NCBI RefSeq assembly: GCF_964355755.1
Contig: NC_092674.1
Location: 30,802,001 to 30,866,000 of the forward strand
DNA: 64,000 nt
Direction of reading: 5' to 3'
From: Antedon mediterranea
Lineage: Eukaryota; Echinodermata; Crinoidea; Comatulida; Antedonidae
The notes under the pieces are model-generated. The model had not been told where the DNA came from. It did not search any database and worked only from the letters and a program-made list of their open reading frames with translations. Of this stretch, positions 24,763 through 35,583 are shown one piece after another (position 1 is the first letter of the stretch; the number at the start of each line of letters is the position of its first letter). The translations under genes and the position numbers were made by a program.

Positions 24763-27700
24763 ATGTCATTCAGAATACGAACTACCCCTTCGACCATGAA
24801 TAACATTTATCCGATATACGGGACGGACAACGCGCGCCTTCACCATCAGCAGACGGTCATCCCAACCGTGTCGTCTTATATACCAACATCCATGAACCTC
24901 GTATCCAGTATGAGCAGCATCCCACTCCAGTTGTTCAGTGAGGGCAACAGACTGACAAAAAACGAACGAAATTTATTAGAAGCCGCCCAAAAGGGAGACA
25001 AAGCAACAATTCTACGGTGTCTTAGCAACAAAAACGACCCTGTAAATGTAAACGTAACAGACATTTTGGGAAGAAGCGCTCTGCAGATGGCCGTTGATAA
25101 CGAAAATATTGAAATCGTTGAAATTCTTTTAGCGCAAGAAAATGTGTTCATAGGCGACGCTTTGCTTTACGCGATTAAAGAAGGTGTTTATAAGATGGTT
25201 GAAATGATGGTGAACCATCCAAGTATAAGTGTTGAAATGCTCGGTGAAGGATGGTATGACATGAAGAACAGTTTGAAGACAGACAGTTCGGATTACTCGC
25301 CCGATATATCACCAATCATTCTCGCAGCTCACGTCAACCAATTCGAAATCCTTCAGCTTCTTCTTACTCGAGGTGCGTCCATCTTTAAGCCTCATTCAGT
25401 CATTTGTGATTGTGATGAATGTAAGGTTCGACAAAAACATGATAGTCTGAGGTACTCTCTGAAAAGAATCAACGCTTACAAAGCACTGGCGAGCCCAGCA
25501 TGGATGGCGCTGACCAGCAACGACCCGATACTGACAGCATTCCGACTAAGTTGGGAGCTACAACACATGGCGATGAGAGAGAATGAGTTCAAGGATATCT
25601 ACCTAACTTTGTTAGACCAATGTAAGATGTTTGCTGTAGGCTTGCTCGATCAGTGCAGAAGTACTGAAGAAGTAGTAGCAGTAATGAATAAAATGAACGA
25701 TCCGCAGGACGATTTGGATGAAGAGGTTGACAGTGGTAATTTAACACTAGCTCGTTTGAAACTGGCCTTGAAATACGAACAGAAACAGGTAAAAGCTCCG
25801 TTTACACTATCGAAGTATATGTGAAAAAAGTGTGATGTGCCCATATATGGTAACAATATGCCCAAATATGGTAGTGATATGACAACATCATGTCCATATG
25901 GCCAAATTACATTTTTTTGTCATAAAGTTTGATAGTGTAGACAAAGCTTTATATACTAAAACCGGGTGGAAACGCACAATTCACTCATTTTATGCCATGG
26001 TCAGGGACCGTCATTAAAATATGAAATTTAATCTGGAATCGAACTTCAAACTATCACAAATTATATTGATATTCAGTGCTGTTCATGACTTGAAAAGTAA
26101 AATAGATAAAGACATGGTATAGTGATATGACATCATCATGTCCATATATGGGCACATCACATTCCCTTTCTCACATAAAGTTTGAATTTGATAGTGTAGA
26201 CAGAGTTTTATTATGTGTGTTTGAGACGAATAATGATAAATACATTATTAACATAATTGATTGTGTCTTTTAGTTTGTTGCACACGCACATACACAACAG
26301 TTGCTATCTACTATTTGGTACGAAGGTCTACCAAGCTGGCGTCGACGTCATTGGACAATCAAGATTCTCACCTGTGCCGTACTACTTCTTATTTTCCCCT
26401 TTATGTCAATCTACTATTTAATATTTCCGAGATCTAGGATTGGTAACGTATTACGAACACCTTTTATGAAGTTTTTGAACCATAGTGTATCGTTTGTTTT
26501 CTTCTTAATTCTCCTGGTCCTCGCTTCAACCGGTGTTTTATGTTCGAGAGAGGTCGAAGAATGCAGCAAACAGGGGCGTGAACCAGACGCAGTTGAATTC
26601 TTACTCATCTTTTTTGTCTTAGGTAGGTTACTGGATTATATCAAATTAAATATAGAATTAACACTAAAAAAAGACACCGCGTAGTATCGTATTCAACGAT
26701 GATATAACATTATTCTGCATGTGGTATTTTAGAAGAGCAGAGATTCCTCTTGTTATTATATTTTTGCCAGCATCATTCTATATCACATAAACTAGACTTG
26801 CTCAAAGTATGTATTTATTGTCTTTTTTATGTTAGTCCCACACGTCGTCTTTTCGAGTTTTGTCTGGAAAAGCTCAAGTAGTATACGTATGCAACGCCAT
26901 ATGTGCCAAAATATTTATCTTTTTACTAATATTATTAAGTCAAAACTCTGTATGGAACCCATACTACACATAAACCTGAACGAAGCCTAAAGCTTGGTGC
27001 ATCGCGCAGTGATTGGTCCAAGTACTTGTGTTGCGTTCGTTGCGTGGAAACCAATATAGTTGCACCTACCATGCTTTGAGGTCGTTGGTTCGCGCACATC
27101 AATAACTTCAAGCATGATGTATTTACTACGTTATTATAATTTGTACATCTTTTCAGGCATGATATGGGCCGAATGTAAACAGCTGTGGGAAGAAGGATTG
27201 AAAGCTTACACGCGACAATGGTGGAATTGGTTGGATTTTATCATGTTGTCACTTTACTTAATGGCATTGAGTCTTAGAATTGTCGCTTACATCAAACAGG
27301 AAGAATTCCACACTTGCTCGTTCCGCGGCGCATGGCCAGTTTACGATCCTACGATTGTTTCCGAGTGTATATTTTCTGTGGCGATCGTATTTAGTTTCGC
27401 TCGAATTATTTACCTATTTCAGGCGAATCAATATCTTGGACCATTGCAGATTTCGCTTGGTAATATGCTTATAGACATAGCGAAATTTCTATTCATTTTC
27501 TTATTGGTACTACTATCATTCACATGTGGAATGAACCAATTGTACACTTTCTACAAAGGAAAAGAAATAAAAGGATCATTTAAGTCGTAAGTTTAACATT
27601 TTTTAAACCTTTTTATAACATTTTGCCAGGATCTCCACAAGTAAGCTTGGTTCACACTTCTACGTAACCCGATGACGTAGGCGCTTCTGGCGAATGATTT

Positions 27701-30667
27701 GAATCAATCAATCACGACCAATGATCATCCCAACTGTCGCGTGTGATTGGTCAACGTTGTGCCTACGTAGTTTTTTACGTCGCGTCTATGTTAGAATCAT
27801 CCAAATTACAATTTTTTTTATTGATATAAATTTTATATGCTTCACAAATTTTATAGCAGTATGGACCTTAGGCCCCGCATGTGGATCTGGTTTACAATTA
27901 TGTCTTGTCTCTCATTTGGTTAAGTTAATTGAAAAAAATCTTTTTATTTTGGAATATATGAATATATTATTGTTATTAAAATAGGCCTATGACGTTGTCT
28001 TAGCAATAAGATTTAATTTGATTATTTTTAAATTTTTAAAGATTGGATAGCTCGCTACTATCTTTGTTTTGGGCATTATTTGGACTTTTAAGCAAGGACG
28101 AGGTAGAGCTTGAAGAGAATGACTTTGTAGCCTACGTTGGGCAGCTTTTGTTATTGTCATATCATATTCTGGGTATCATAGTTCTTCTGAACATGCTTAT
28201 CGCTATGATGAGCAGCTCATTTCAAAATATTGAGGTAAATTAATTTTAAATTAATTAATTTTATTCATTGAGATATTATATAGGCCAATCTATGAATATA
28301 TTACCTGATTTAATTTTTATTTCGTCAGTGACGTCACAACAGACAGACAACGGTGGTGACGGTAATTAGCGTTGGTACGCGCGCGTCAACTTTACGTCAG
28401 TGTACTGAAACACTTAATTTTAAGTCAAGGTGATGAAATAAATTTACTTTACAGCAATATTTCCTTTGAACACAAATTATGATCAGTACATAATTATTTT
28501 GTACTTTGTTTGCAAAATGGAGAGTGCATAGCCTATGGCTAAAGACACTTAATTTAGATTTATCTGCAGCTATAGGCTATTATCTTTAATTTTGAAAAAA
28601 GCAAAAACTCGACACATTACAATATCACCATTATCATTATTGTATACATTTTCACAAAAGCAACACTCAAGTTAATTACATCTTGTTCATATCAGACGAA
28701 AGACAATTGTACGCGAGCGCGTTAAAACCGATGACTTCATTATAGGCCATGATGCTTTCGGGGAACGAGGGCGCACGGACTACCAAAGCACACGGCTTCG
28801 CGACCTACAGTGAGACCGCTCGAATTGGGCTAAGTACGAGCGTTGTGTAAGTGAAGAGGCCTAGCTAAAACTTTGGAATAATAGTAATTTAATAACTAAA
28901 TCTACCTGTTCCTATGTTACTGTGATTGTTGAATATGTTAATTCAAAGATGTACATAGTTATCATTTCTAAAAACAGTAAATTACTAACTTATTTTGCCT
29001 TTTTGTAACCTCAATCATCCCCTCTCAATTCAACTTCCCAGTAAAATCAATCGTCTGATGTTTCACTGAATATCAATGATCTGATTGGTCAGAAGTCAAT
29101 GTAGTCATTACGTCAATATATAGATTCTCAAACTTGGCAGTCGATTATAGTTTTTAAGTCTGCATAGTTTGGGGGCGGGTGCAGACGGCTATTATAGGCA
29201 TTTCAATGATTGTACGCGCGCGTCGATTTTGTGCCTTTTCCATTTATGTATGCTATTTTTTATTATCCATTTAAACGTTTATTATAGAATCATGCTGATG
29301 AAGAATGGAAGTTTGCCAGATCAAAATTATGGATGGGGTATTTTGATGAGGGGTCAACATTACCCCCTCCCTTCAATCTTATAATCAGTCCAAAATCGAT
29401 TTACTATGCGTTCACACACACCAAACAGTTTTTGTGTGGTCAGTGTATTGAAGATACGTCCATACCAGGCAGCAAGCAATCCCTTGAAACTGCACTCAAG
29501 GTAATCCTTATTTTTTTAAATATTTATCATGATGAAATAACCACCCGTCAAAACAAATTGTGACAAATTGTAAAGCTCTGTCTACACTATCAAAGTTGAT
29601 TTGATGTGCCCATGTACATGTATATGAACATGATGATGTCATATCACTACCATATTTGGGCATATCACACTTTTTTGTTAAAACTAGTTCGACAGTGTAG
29701 ACAGAGCTTTAGTTTCACTCTCTTTTTGTTATCCTGGATCATTTTTTTCATGCTTTGAATTAAATAAAATCCAACAATATCCTTTATCATTTTAGAGCAG
29801 TGACAGTATCTTAGGCTCAACGTTAGAGCAAGAAACTAAATACCAGGATATTATGAAGCGGTTAGTGAGTCGTTACATTCATCAATACAAAGCAGAACAG
29901 AAGGGAGATGGTGTGACGGAAGATGACCTCAATGAAATCAAACAAGACATATCAAGTCTTAGGTAAGGAGCAGCAGCATGTTTTCATGTTAAGTCTAAAC
30001 GAATTTGTCTTATTTGTAACAGTAGAAAGTGTGGTGGCGTTTGTCTATCGTTAGATTTTTCTTATTTATCTCACTAGAGATTCAATTCAAGGAAGTACGC
30101 GCAACGCAAGCGAGTTGACCAATGACAAGCCACTGTTCGAATAATCTATCGCTCTTGTGGTTGCAGGTCAAATCACTTACGTTGTGTACTTCCTTGCGTT
30201 GCGTAACCAAGCATTACCCGCTAAGTTTGTTTCGAGGACCAATTATTACTATCTTTGGTCAGTCGGTAGGTAAAACGCGTTACACTTTTTGTCTTATAAG
30301 ACATATCTGACGTTGCGTTTCTTTTCTATCATTTAGATACGAGCTTCGTGAAGATCGTAAAAAAGAAGAGCAGAGTCATACCACGTTACTCCAAGATTTA
30401 AAGCGAACAGTACTGACATACCAAAATGGTGCTGATAATCAGAAACCATTTAACACGGATGCAAAGGTAGCAACGTCTAGAGAATTGGAAATGATTAAAT
30501 TCGAAATAATTGACTGTATCAAAAAAGAATTAACAACGACAACTCTACATGGTAGAGATCGTAATGACGTATATGCCACCAACGACAGACATGGTGATAA
30601 GTGGAGTAGAGAAGACTATATGGAAGAGGATCGGACGTGGCCTACGCACCTAGCAACAGAATTATAA
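24763..30667 (+). CDS. TRPC-family (canonical TRP) cation channel (7 coding exons)
   Basis: Receptor-operated, Ca2+-permeable plasma-membrane channel of the TRPC family; the closest vertebrate subtype cannot be fixed by eye. Spliced length is 902 aa. Exons: 24763-25788, 26274-26622, 27157-27586, 28042-28234, 29288-29500, 29796-29962, 30337-30667. In order: ankyrin repeats (about 60-215), the Cys-rich zinc-binding stretch [13 protein letters not shown], the TRP_2-type linker ([24 protein letters not shown]), six membrane segments (about 375-670), pore motif LFWALFG with helix [13 protein letters not shown] box [10 protein letters not shown], the distal helix [12 protein letters not shown] and a charged coiled coil. 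The last residues TEL fit a class I PDZ ligand. The cysteine pair of TRPC4/5 ahead of the pore is not present. The start codon follows a 3' splice site by a few bases. Confidence 0.94.
25789..25952. mobile_element. MITE family A abutting the TRPC exon 1 splice donor
   Basis: The left end reads AAAGCTCCGTTTACACTATC, a mutated form of the family end AAAGCTCTGTCTACACTATC, starting two bases into the intron. The right end GATAGTGTAGACAAAGCTTT is at 25933-25952, with the internal GTGATGTGCCC segment between. The 5' splice site GTAAAA is therefore shared with the transposon edge and its TA target. Confidence 0.8.
26110..26208. mobile_element. MITE family A, right half
   Basis: Contains TGTCCATATATGGGCACATC and the right terminus, in the same TRPC intron as the copy at 25789-25952. 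The left half is missing. Confidence 0.75.
27642..27800. mobile_element. Foldback MITE family B, right end eroded
   Basis: Begins TAAGCTTGGTTCACACTTCT in a TRPC intron. Internal pairs ACCAATGATC and GATTGGTCAAC, and CGATGACGTAGGCGC with GCCTACGTAG, are inverted. Confidence 0.65.
29571..29711. mobile_element. MITE family A, full copy
   Basis: TAAAGCTCTGTCTACACTAT at the left and GTGTAGACAGAGCTTTA at the right, 141 bp, TA at both edges. It lies in the TRPC intron after exon 29288-29500. Confidence 0.9.
30072..30216. mobile_element. Foldback MITE family B
   Basis: In a TRPC intron. Contains CGCAACGCAAGCGAGTTGAC and the reverse-strand counterpart CTTCCTTGCGTTGCG, ending AACCAAGCATTA. Confidence 0.75.
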
Positions 30668-30816
30668 TGTCATTTGTTGTGGAGAAAAAGATTTAGAAAA
30701 TGATTTACGACTGACAGAAAGATTTTTTTTTATAGAAGACATGAGATGACTAATTAAAAAGACATTAATGTTACAGAAAATTGTGTTAAGACAGGAAATT
30801 GACGCGAATGAAAGAC

Positions 30817-30822
30817 AATAAA
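30817..30822 (+). terminator. Candidate TRPC polyadenylation signal AATAAA
   Basis: Canonical hexamer about 150 bases after the TRPC stop codon. Confidence 0.45.
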
Positions 30823-31469
30823 AAGATATCATTAAGATGATGATCGAGTGTGTCATCGACATGTGGGCGCATGATGACGTCACTCATCCTTCCTTAGTAT
30901 AATATTCGTTCAACGTTATAATCATAATATTAATAGTCTTTCGTATTTAATGAACGATGTTAGATGGAGGCATTTTACTACAGTATAAGTGCCACGCCCA
31001 TTAACCTTAGCATAGACGTAGCCACGCCCTTGCTTAAACCATGGAATAGGAGTGTGAATTTAGTTTAAAACTTTTGTATAAATTATCTTTCACTTTTTAA
31101 AGGGATGGTGCTGTAACTTGTGTATTTTAACAATTACACTTTAGGTTTGAAGAAATAGAGACATGTATTTTAAAATGTTCATGACACGTTTGCTGCGTAT
31201 GGTGCCCCGTAGTTGTCGACCAGCCTCCATCTCTAATTTTGACTTTGTGCACTTTTGCAAATATCACGTAAATTAAAGACGTAAATAATGTAAAGAGTTT
31301 ACAAAAATACTATTAATTACGTACATATATGCACTATTTCAAAAATCAATACATCATATTATAATAAATTGTACTTAATTAGGAAAGATCTGCAGGTTAA
31401 TGTATCTATTTGGTACATCTTTCATATTATTTGCACATCTTCAAGTGTTAGTGTACTATGTCTTACTAG

Positions 31470-31590
31470 CTTGGTTTCATCTAGGACGCAACGCAAGCGA
31501 GTTGACCAATCTGAAGCGATGGATTATTCGAACAGTCGCGCGTGATTGGTCAACTCGCTTGCGTTAATTATATCCAGATAAGATGCATGA
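31470..31590. mobile_element. Foldback MITE family B
   Basis: A 22-bp perfect inverted pair, containing CGCAAGCGAGTTGACCAATC and GATTGGTCAACTCGCTTGCG, sits inside a left end AGCTTGGTTTCATCTAGGAC. Each arm carries a CCAAT box. Confidence 0.8.
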
Positions 31591-33150
31591 AAGGTTGATT
31601 GACGGCGAAGAGGTTGCAATGTTTTCATTATACCATGGAGAATATTTCTGAATGATTATATTATTACTTATTTACCAAAATTATTAATGTTATGGTTGAG
31701 ATTAATGTGTATTTAAATTAAAATTGCAAACAGCCTGCCTACTTGGGAGACACAAATATAATACTGTATATACAGGCCACAAATTGATCTAAGCCTACGA
31801 CATGTTGCGTATGGTTAGTTTGTGGAACGTCAAGCTGTCGGTTTCGTACGGAAACGAGTTATATTTCCACATGGCGAAGCTGAAAGACTATTGCACTCTC
31901 GATGACGTAATTAAAGAGTTGAAATGTATATCATGTGACCCACAAACCTCCAATCAAATGACAAGAACATTATTCAGGTGTGTTATAATACGCGCTAACG
32001 TCGTCATCGTGCTTATTTCATTCCATATACATACGCTATTCTGAAATATGGCAGCATTCATGAAAAAATCCTCGACAAATTAAATTGAAACTGGACGAAA
32101 CGACGAATCATTGACACTCTCAGTAATAGGCGAAAAAACACAAACAAGAAATGAGAAGGCAGGAGTAGATAATTCTCTTTTTTTTATTCATACTGTAATA
32201 CAATTTACAACATACACTGTACATATACCTTTCTGTCGTTTGTATAATAAACCACTTTTCTGTTAAACTTTCTCTATATTCCTATACTATACAAATGAAA
32301 TCGAAAAGATGGCTCCACTCATCATATCCTATTCTAACTGTGCATCTTATACAGTACACTATGTAATATAAATTGGTACGAGGTTCAATATAAATGACAG
32401 TACATTAGCACAGTAACAAAATGTAAATGGTATCATACCTATTTAGGCAGAGGAGGCGTTCCATAGTAAAGCATGCAATCTTAATCTAAATAAAACTAAA
32501 CACAGCTAATTTGGTTTTAATAGTAGATACATATATATATTTACATTTATTCATTGTATGAAATAAATAAAATTAATTAAAACATTGCACTTATGGGTTA
32601 ACTTATTATATGATAACAAGTCTTGTAGCAGCTTCGTTTTTCTGGTTTTAGCACATTCTTAAGACACATCTAGAAACGTAACACTACTTATTTGTGACAC
32701 TAATATAATACTTTCTCATAAGCAGCGGTCAACCTCTTGGAGTGTCTAAATGTAATTACTTTTACTGAAATACTCAGTGGTAATCATTATAATAGTATAT
32801 AGGGCATAAAACAAAAGAAAAACAATGAAGGGAATTTGAGATGAGGATGTCACAAAATCTCATTGTCACAAATTTTTCATTGTCACTAATTTGTCATTAT
32901 CAAGACAGAAGATTTTCCGAAACATTAAATTCTGTTTTCTCATCAATTTTACAAATAAGCAATCTTAATAATATAATGAATAATTTCTTCATTTTGGAAC
33001 ATGTATATACGTCTTGCTTTCAACTGGCAATTTAGCCTTTAAATTTTACACATGTGCTCTTATAAATATTTTACTTATAACAAATAAAGCCAGAAAAAAG
33101 TTGAAATCGTCTTCAAGCACCATCTTTCAATTGGTACCACACCTAAGCAA

Positions 33151-35440
33151 TCACTTATCAACTTTCTTAACCTTTCCACCAGACCTGAAAAAAGACAAAA
33201 GCATACACAACATTATACTACCAGTACCAGTGGCCGTATTCACCATTCACACTTAGCCTAATATAAGGGAAACACTTACCCTTAAAACTTTAAAAAAATC
33301 TCTTATATATACAATTTAGGGAAATACTTAAATATATATTGAGTTAAGTAAAATACTTAATATTTGAGGGAAATATTTCACTTTAAGTGTGATTGGTGAA
33401 TACAGCCACAGACATTTACATTACTATATGGTCAAATAAAACACTTTAATAGCAACAAATTTCTTTGAAAATTATCTTTATACTAACTTCTTTTTGCTTT
33501 TTGGAGAAGTTGATTGGAAAACACTAGAAGCAGCCATAAGGTTTTCTATATACTGCCCAAGAACTTGGTTCTCTGATTTCAATTTTAGATTTTCTTCTTT
33601 CACTCCATCGACTCGTGATGACAAATCTGAAAGTAATTCACAAAATGTCATTAATTATTTTTCTCGTTTAACTTTTGTGTTGTTTATATATGTAGGCAAA
33701 TTGGCAAGGATAACCATAAGCAAATTCATTCACTATCCTCCTTAGTGGCAATCCTGTTCACAAGACAAACATATACAAAAGATGCTCTACATAAACAAAG
33801 TCTTATTGCAAGTCTTTAGGAGTGAAGTTGTAATTTTTCATTAGAATAAATCCTGACATGACAGGACTTGAAACCCAGGCCCTTGGATTGGGAGCCAATC
33901 AGCGTAACCACCAAGCCACAACTCCACCTGGTTCGATGCTGATCTAGTGTCAGGGTTGTAACTCATAAAAACAACTCCAATCTCTATGCCTCAAACAAAT
34001 TGTAATTGGAGAGCGAGAACCTGTTGGTTGGATGCAAATAAAATAAATAAAAACTCACCATCTAAAGTGTTCTGTAATTCTAGAACTTGGCATATTAATC
34101 TTGCTTTTTCTGCGTCATCGCCGTCATCTGGTGTTGTAATGTTACTGTTAGTTGTAGCCATTAGATCTCCTATTGAGCGACTAGTTGTAAAACTTTGATT
34201 TACTGTTTGAAAAAAAACACCAAATAATTATTAATATTAGGAGACATGTATTCTGTAACTAATAGACGATTTTCATGCTACGGAAGCCATCTTGCAGAGA
34301 TGACAGTCGTGACCAGACAAGCGTAACCAACAGAAATTTAACATATTGTTTTCAGGGGATTTCAGGACACAATGTTAATGAACAGAGGGTTGTATAAGAA
34401 AAAAAATTCTGTAAAATGTTCTTACAGGATTGGTCTACATAACTACTGTATATGATTGAAAAACATTAGAGAAACATTTTTCACCACCACAGTGTATAAG
34501 GGTCACAGTGCATTTCGGCCGCCCATCATTTCGGACGCCGGTTATGGAACGACCAAATTCATGAAACTCCAAAAAGGACAAAATATGGCATGATCATTTC
34601 AGCCGCCAGGTATGGTGCACCAAATTAAAATAGCCAGAAATAACTGTACAGTAATACAGTAAAAAAATTACTTTACCAAGTCTATGGAACGCCACAGAGA
34701 ACTATGGTCATTTAAACCAGAGATCAGTTGTGCAATGGGCTAAGTACATTTTTTTTTGCCGTAGATTTAAAGTTATATTACGGTATTTTACCATCTGAAT
34801 ATTTTGGTCAAAATGAATATTGATTAAATGTTTATTTATATTTTTATTTTACAGGTCCTGAAGATGTCGCGTGCTTTGTAAAAATGTGTTTATTTATGAA
34901 TATAATAAATGTAAAACATACGATTAAGTGTTTTTGACTGGCACATAAAAAAACTTCAGCATCACCTCCTTCTTATTAAACAAATATTATTAATATTCAC
35001 TGTAGTGATGGCAAAGTGCACGCCATAAATTATGCCATAAATATCGCTGCTGTTTCTGGAATTGAAGACCGCCGATTCGGCTTAAAAAATACAGTGTTTA
35101 GTAAAATATTAACATTTTAACACACATGGGGTGTCATACATATTCAAGAATAATTACAATTATGGCGGCAGAAATGAACAAAACATATTTTTTCCTTTTT
35201 GGCGTTTCATGAATTTGGCAATTCCATAACCGGCGGCCGAAATGACTGGCGGCCGAAATGATCAGACACCTGTATAAGCATAGGCCAGAAACGGTGGTGA
35301 CAAACTGTTTATTATTTACCATTTTTACTAAATGAATTAAAACTCATGTAAAAAATAAAAGAAGACACTTTACCTGATTCATTGTCTGACAAGGATACAT
35401 TCACCATTCCTTGATCTGCTGGACTCAGAGGGGACTCCAT
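33151..35440 (-). CDS. SCOC: SCOC, short coiled-coil protein (4 coding exons)
   Basis: Small Golgi-associated coiled-coil protein that in vertebrates binds the GTPase ARL1 and takes part in autophagy regulation with FEZ1. Exons: 35440-35374, 34202-34059, 33626-33488, 33184-33151, giving 127 aa. The C-terminal half is almost identical to the family ([50 protein letters not shown]). The N-terminus is acidic and weakly conserved. If the last intron is not removed, the third exon runs on to a stop at 33478-33480 and gives 119 aa, so two C-termini are possible. The first coding exon is preceded by a 3' splice site, and a 5' UTR exon ending near 35850 is likely. Confidence 0.93.
33231..33410. mobile_element. 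MITE with TGGCCGTATTCACCATTCAC ends
   Basis: The left end TGGCCGTATTCACCATTCAC and the right end TGATTGGTGAATACAGCCA are inverted repeats. 180 bp, inside the last SCOC intron. Confidence 0.8.
33700..33950 (-). mobile_element. tRNA-derived SINE
   Basis: On the minus strand TGGCTTGGTGGTTACGC (33918-33902) resembles an RNA polymerase III A box and GGGTTTCAAGTCC (33876-33864) a B box, about 25 bases apart. They are followed by a body (GACTTTGTTTATGTAGAGCA) that also occurs at 2883-3016 and 48769-48840, so the unit is dispersed. Fragments of the head are at 52800-52900 and 58070-58165. It lies in a SCOC intron. Confidence 0.7.
34502..35274. mobile_element. Inverted-repeat DNA element with CATTTCGGCCGCC arms
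   Basis: Left arm (34505-34585) and right arm (35195-35272) are inverted copies of about 75 bp sharing CATTTCGGCCGCC, GCCGGTTATGGAA and CCAAATTCATGAAAC. No transposase frame is seen in the roughly 600-bp interior, so it is non-autonomous. It sits in the SCOC intron between the first two coding exons. Confidence 0.75.
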
Positions 35441-35583
35441 AGTACACTCAACTTCATCAGATGTATAGAAAAGTGTATTTCAAACCTATTTTTAATAACA
35501 AATTAATTCAATACATATTCCTCAATTTAATTAAAGAGTGGTCTTCCTACTATATTTTTTATGAGTGAATCATTTGTGGTTAT

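Larger units (their letters stand above)
30668..33150. other. TRPC 3' flank and SCOC 3' flank (convergent)
   Basis: Probable TRPC 3' UTR with AATAAA at 30817-30822, a family B foldback element at 31470-31590, then AT-rich sequence that may include the SCOC 3' UTR. An 80-codon open frame at 31802-32044 was considered and not accepted. Confidence 0.65.

Noticed and set aside
24564-24806. 80-codon minus-strand open frame over the TRPC start
   Set aside because: It overlaps the TRPC first coding exon in antisense, with low-complexity HHHH and no family resemblance.
31802-32044. 80-codon open frame downstream of TRPC
   Set aside because: No recognisable homology, no clear splice or poly(A) context, and of a length expected by chance.
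33864-33918. tRNA gene on the minus strand
   Set aside because: A- and B-box-like motifs are present but no cloverleaf with anticodon and acceptor stems could be drawn, and the unit is dispersed. Called a SINE instead.
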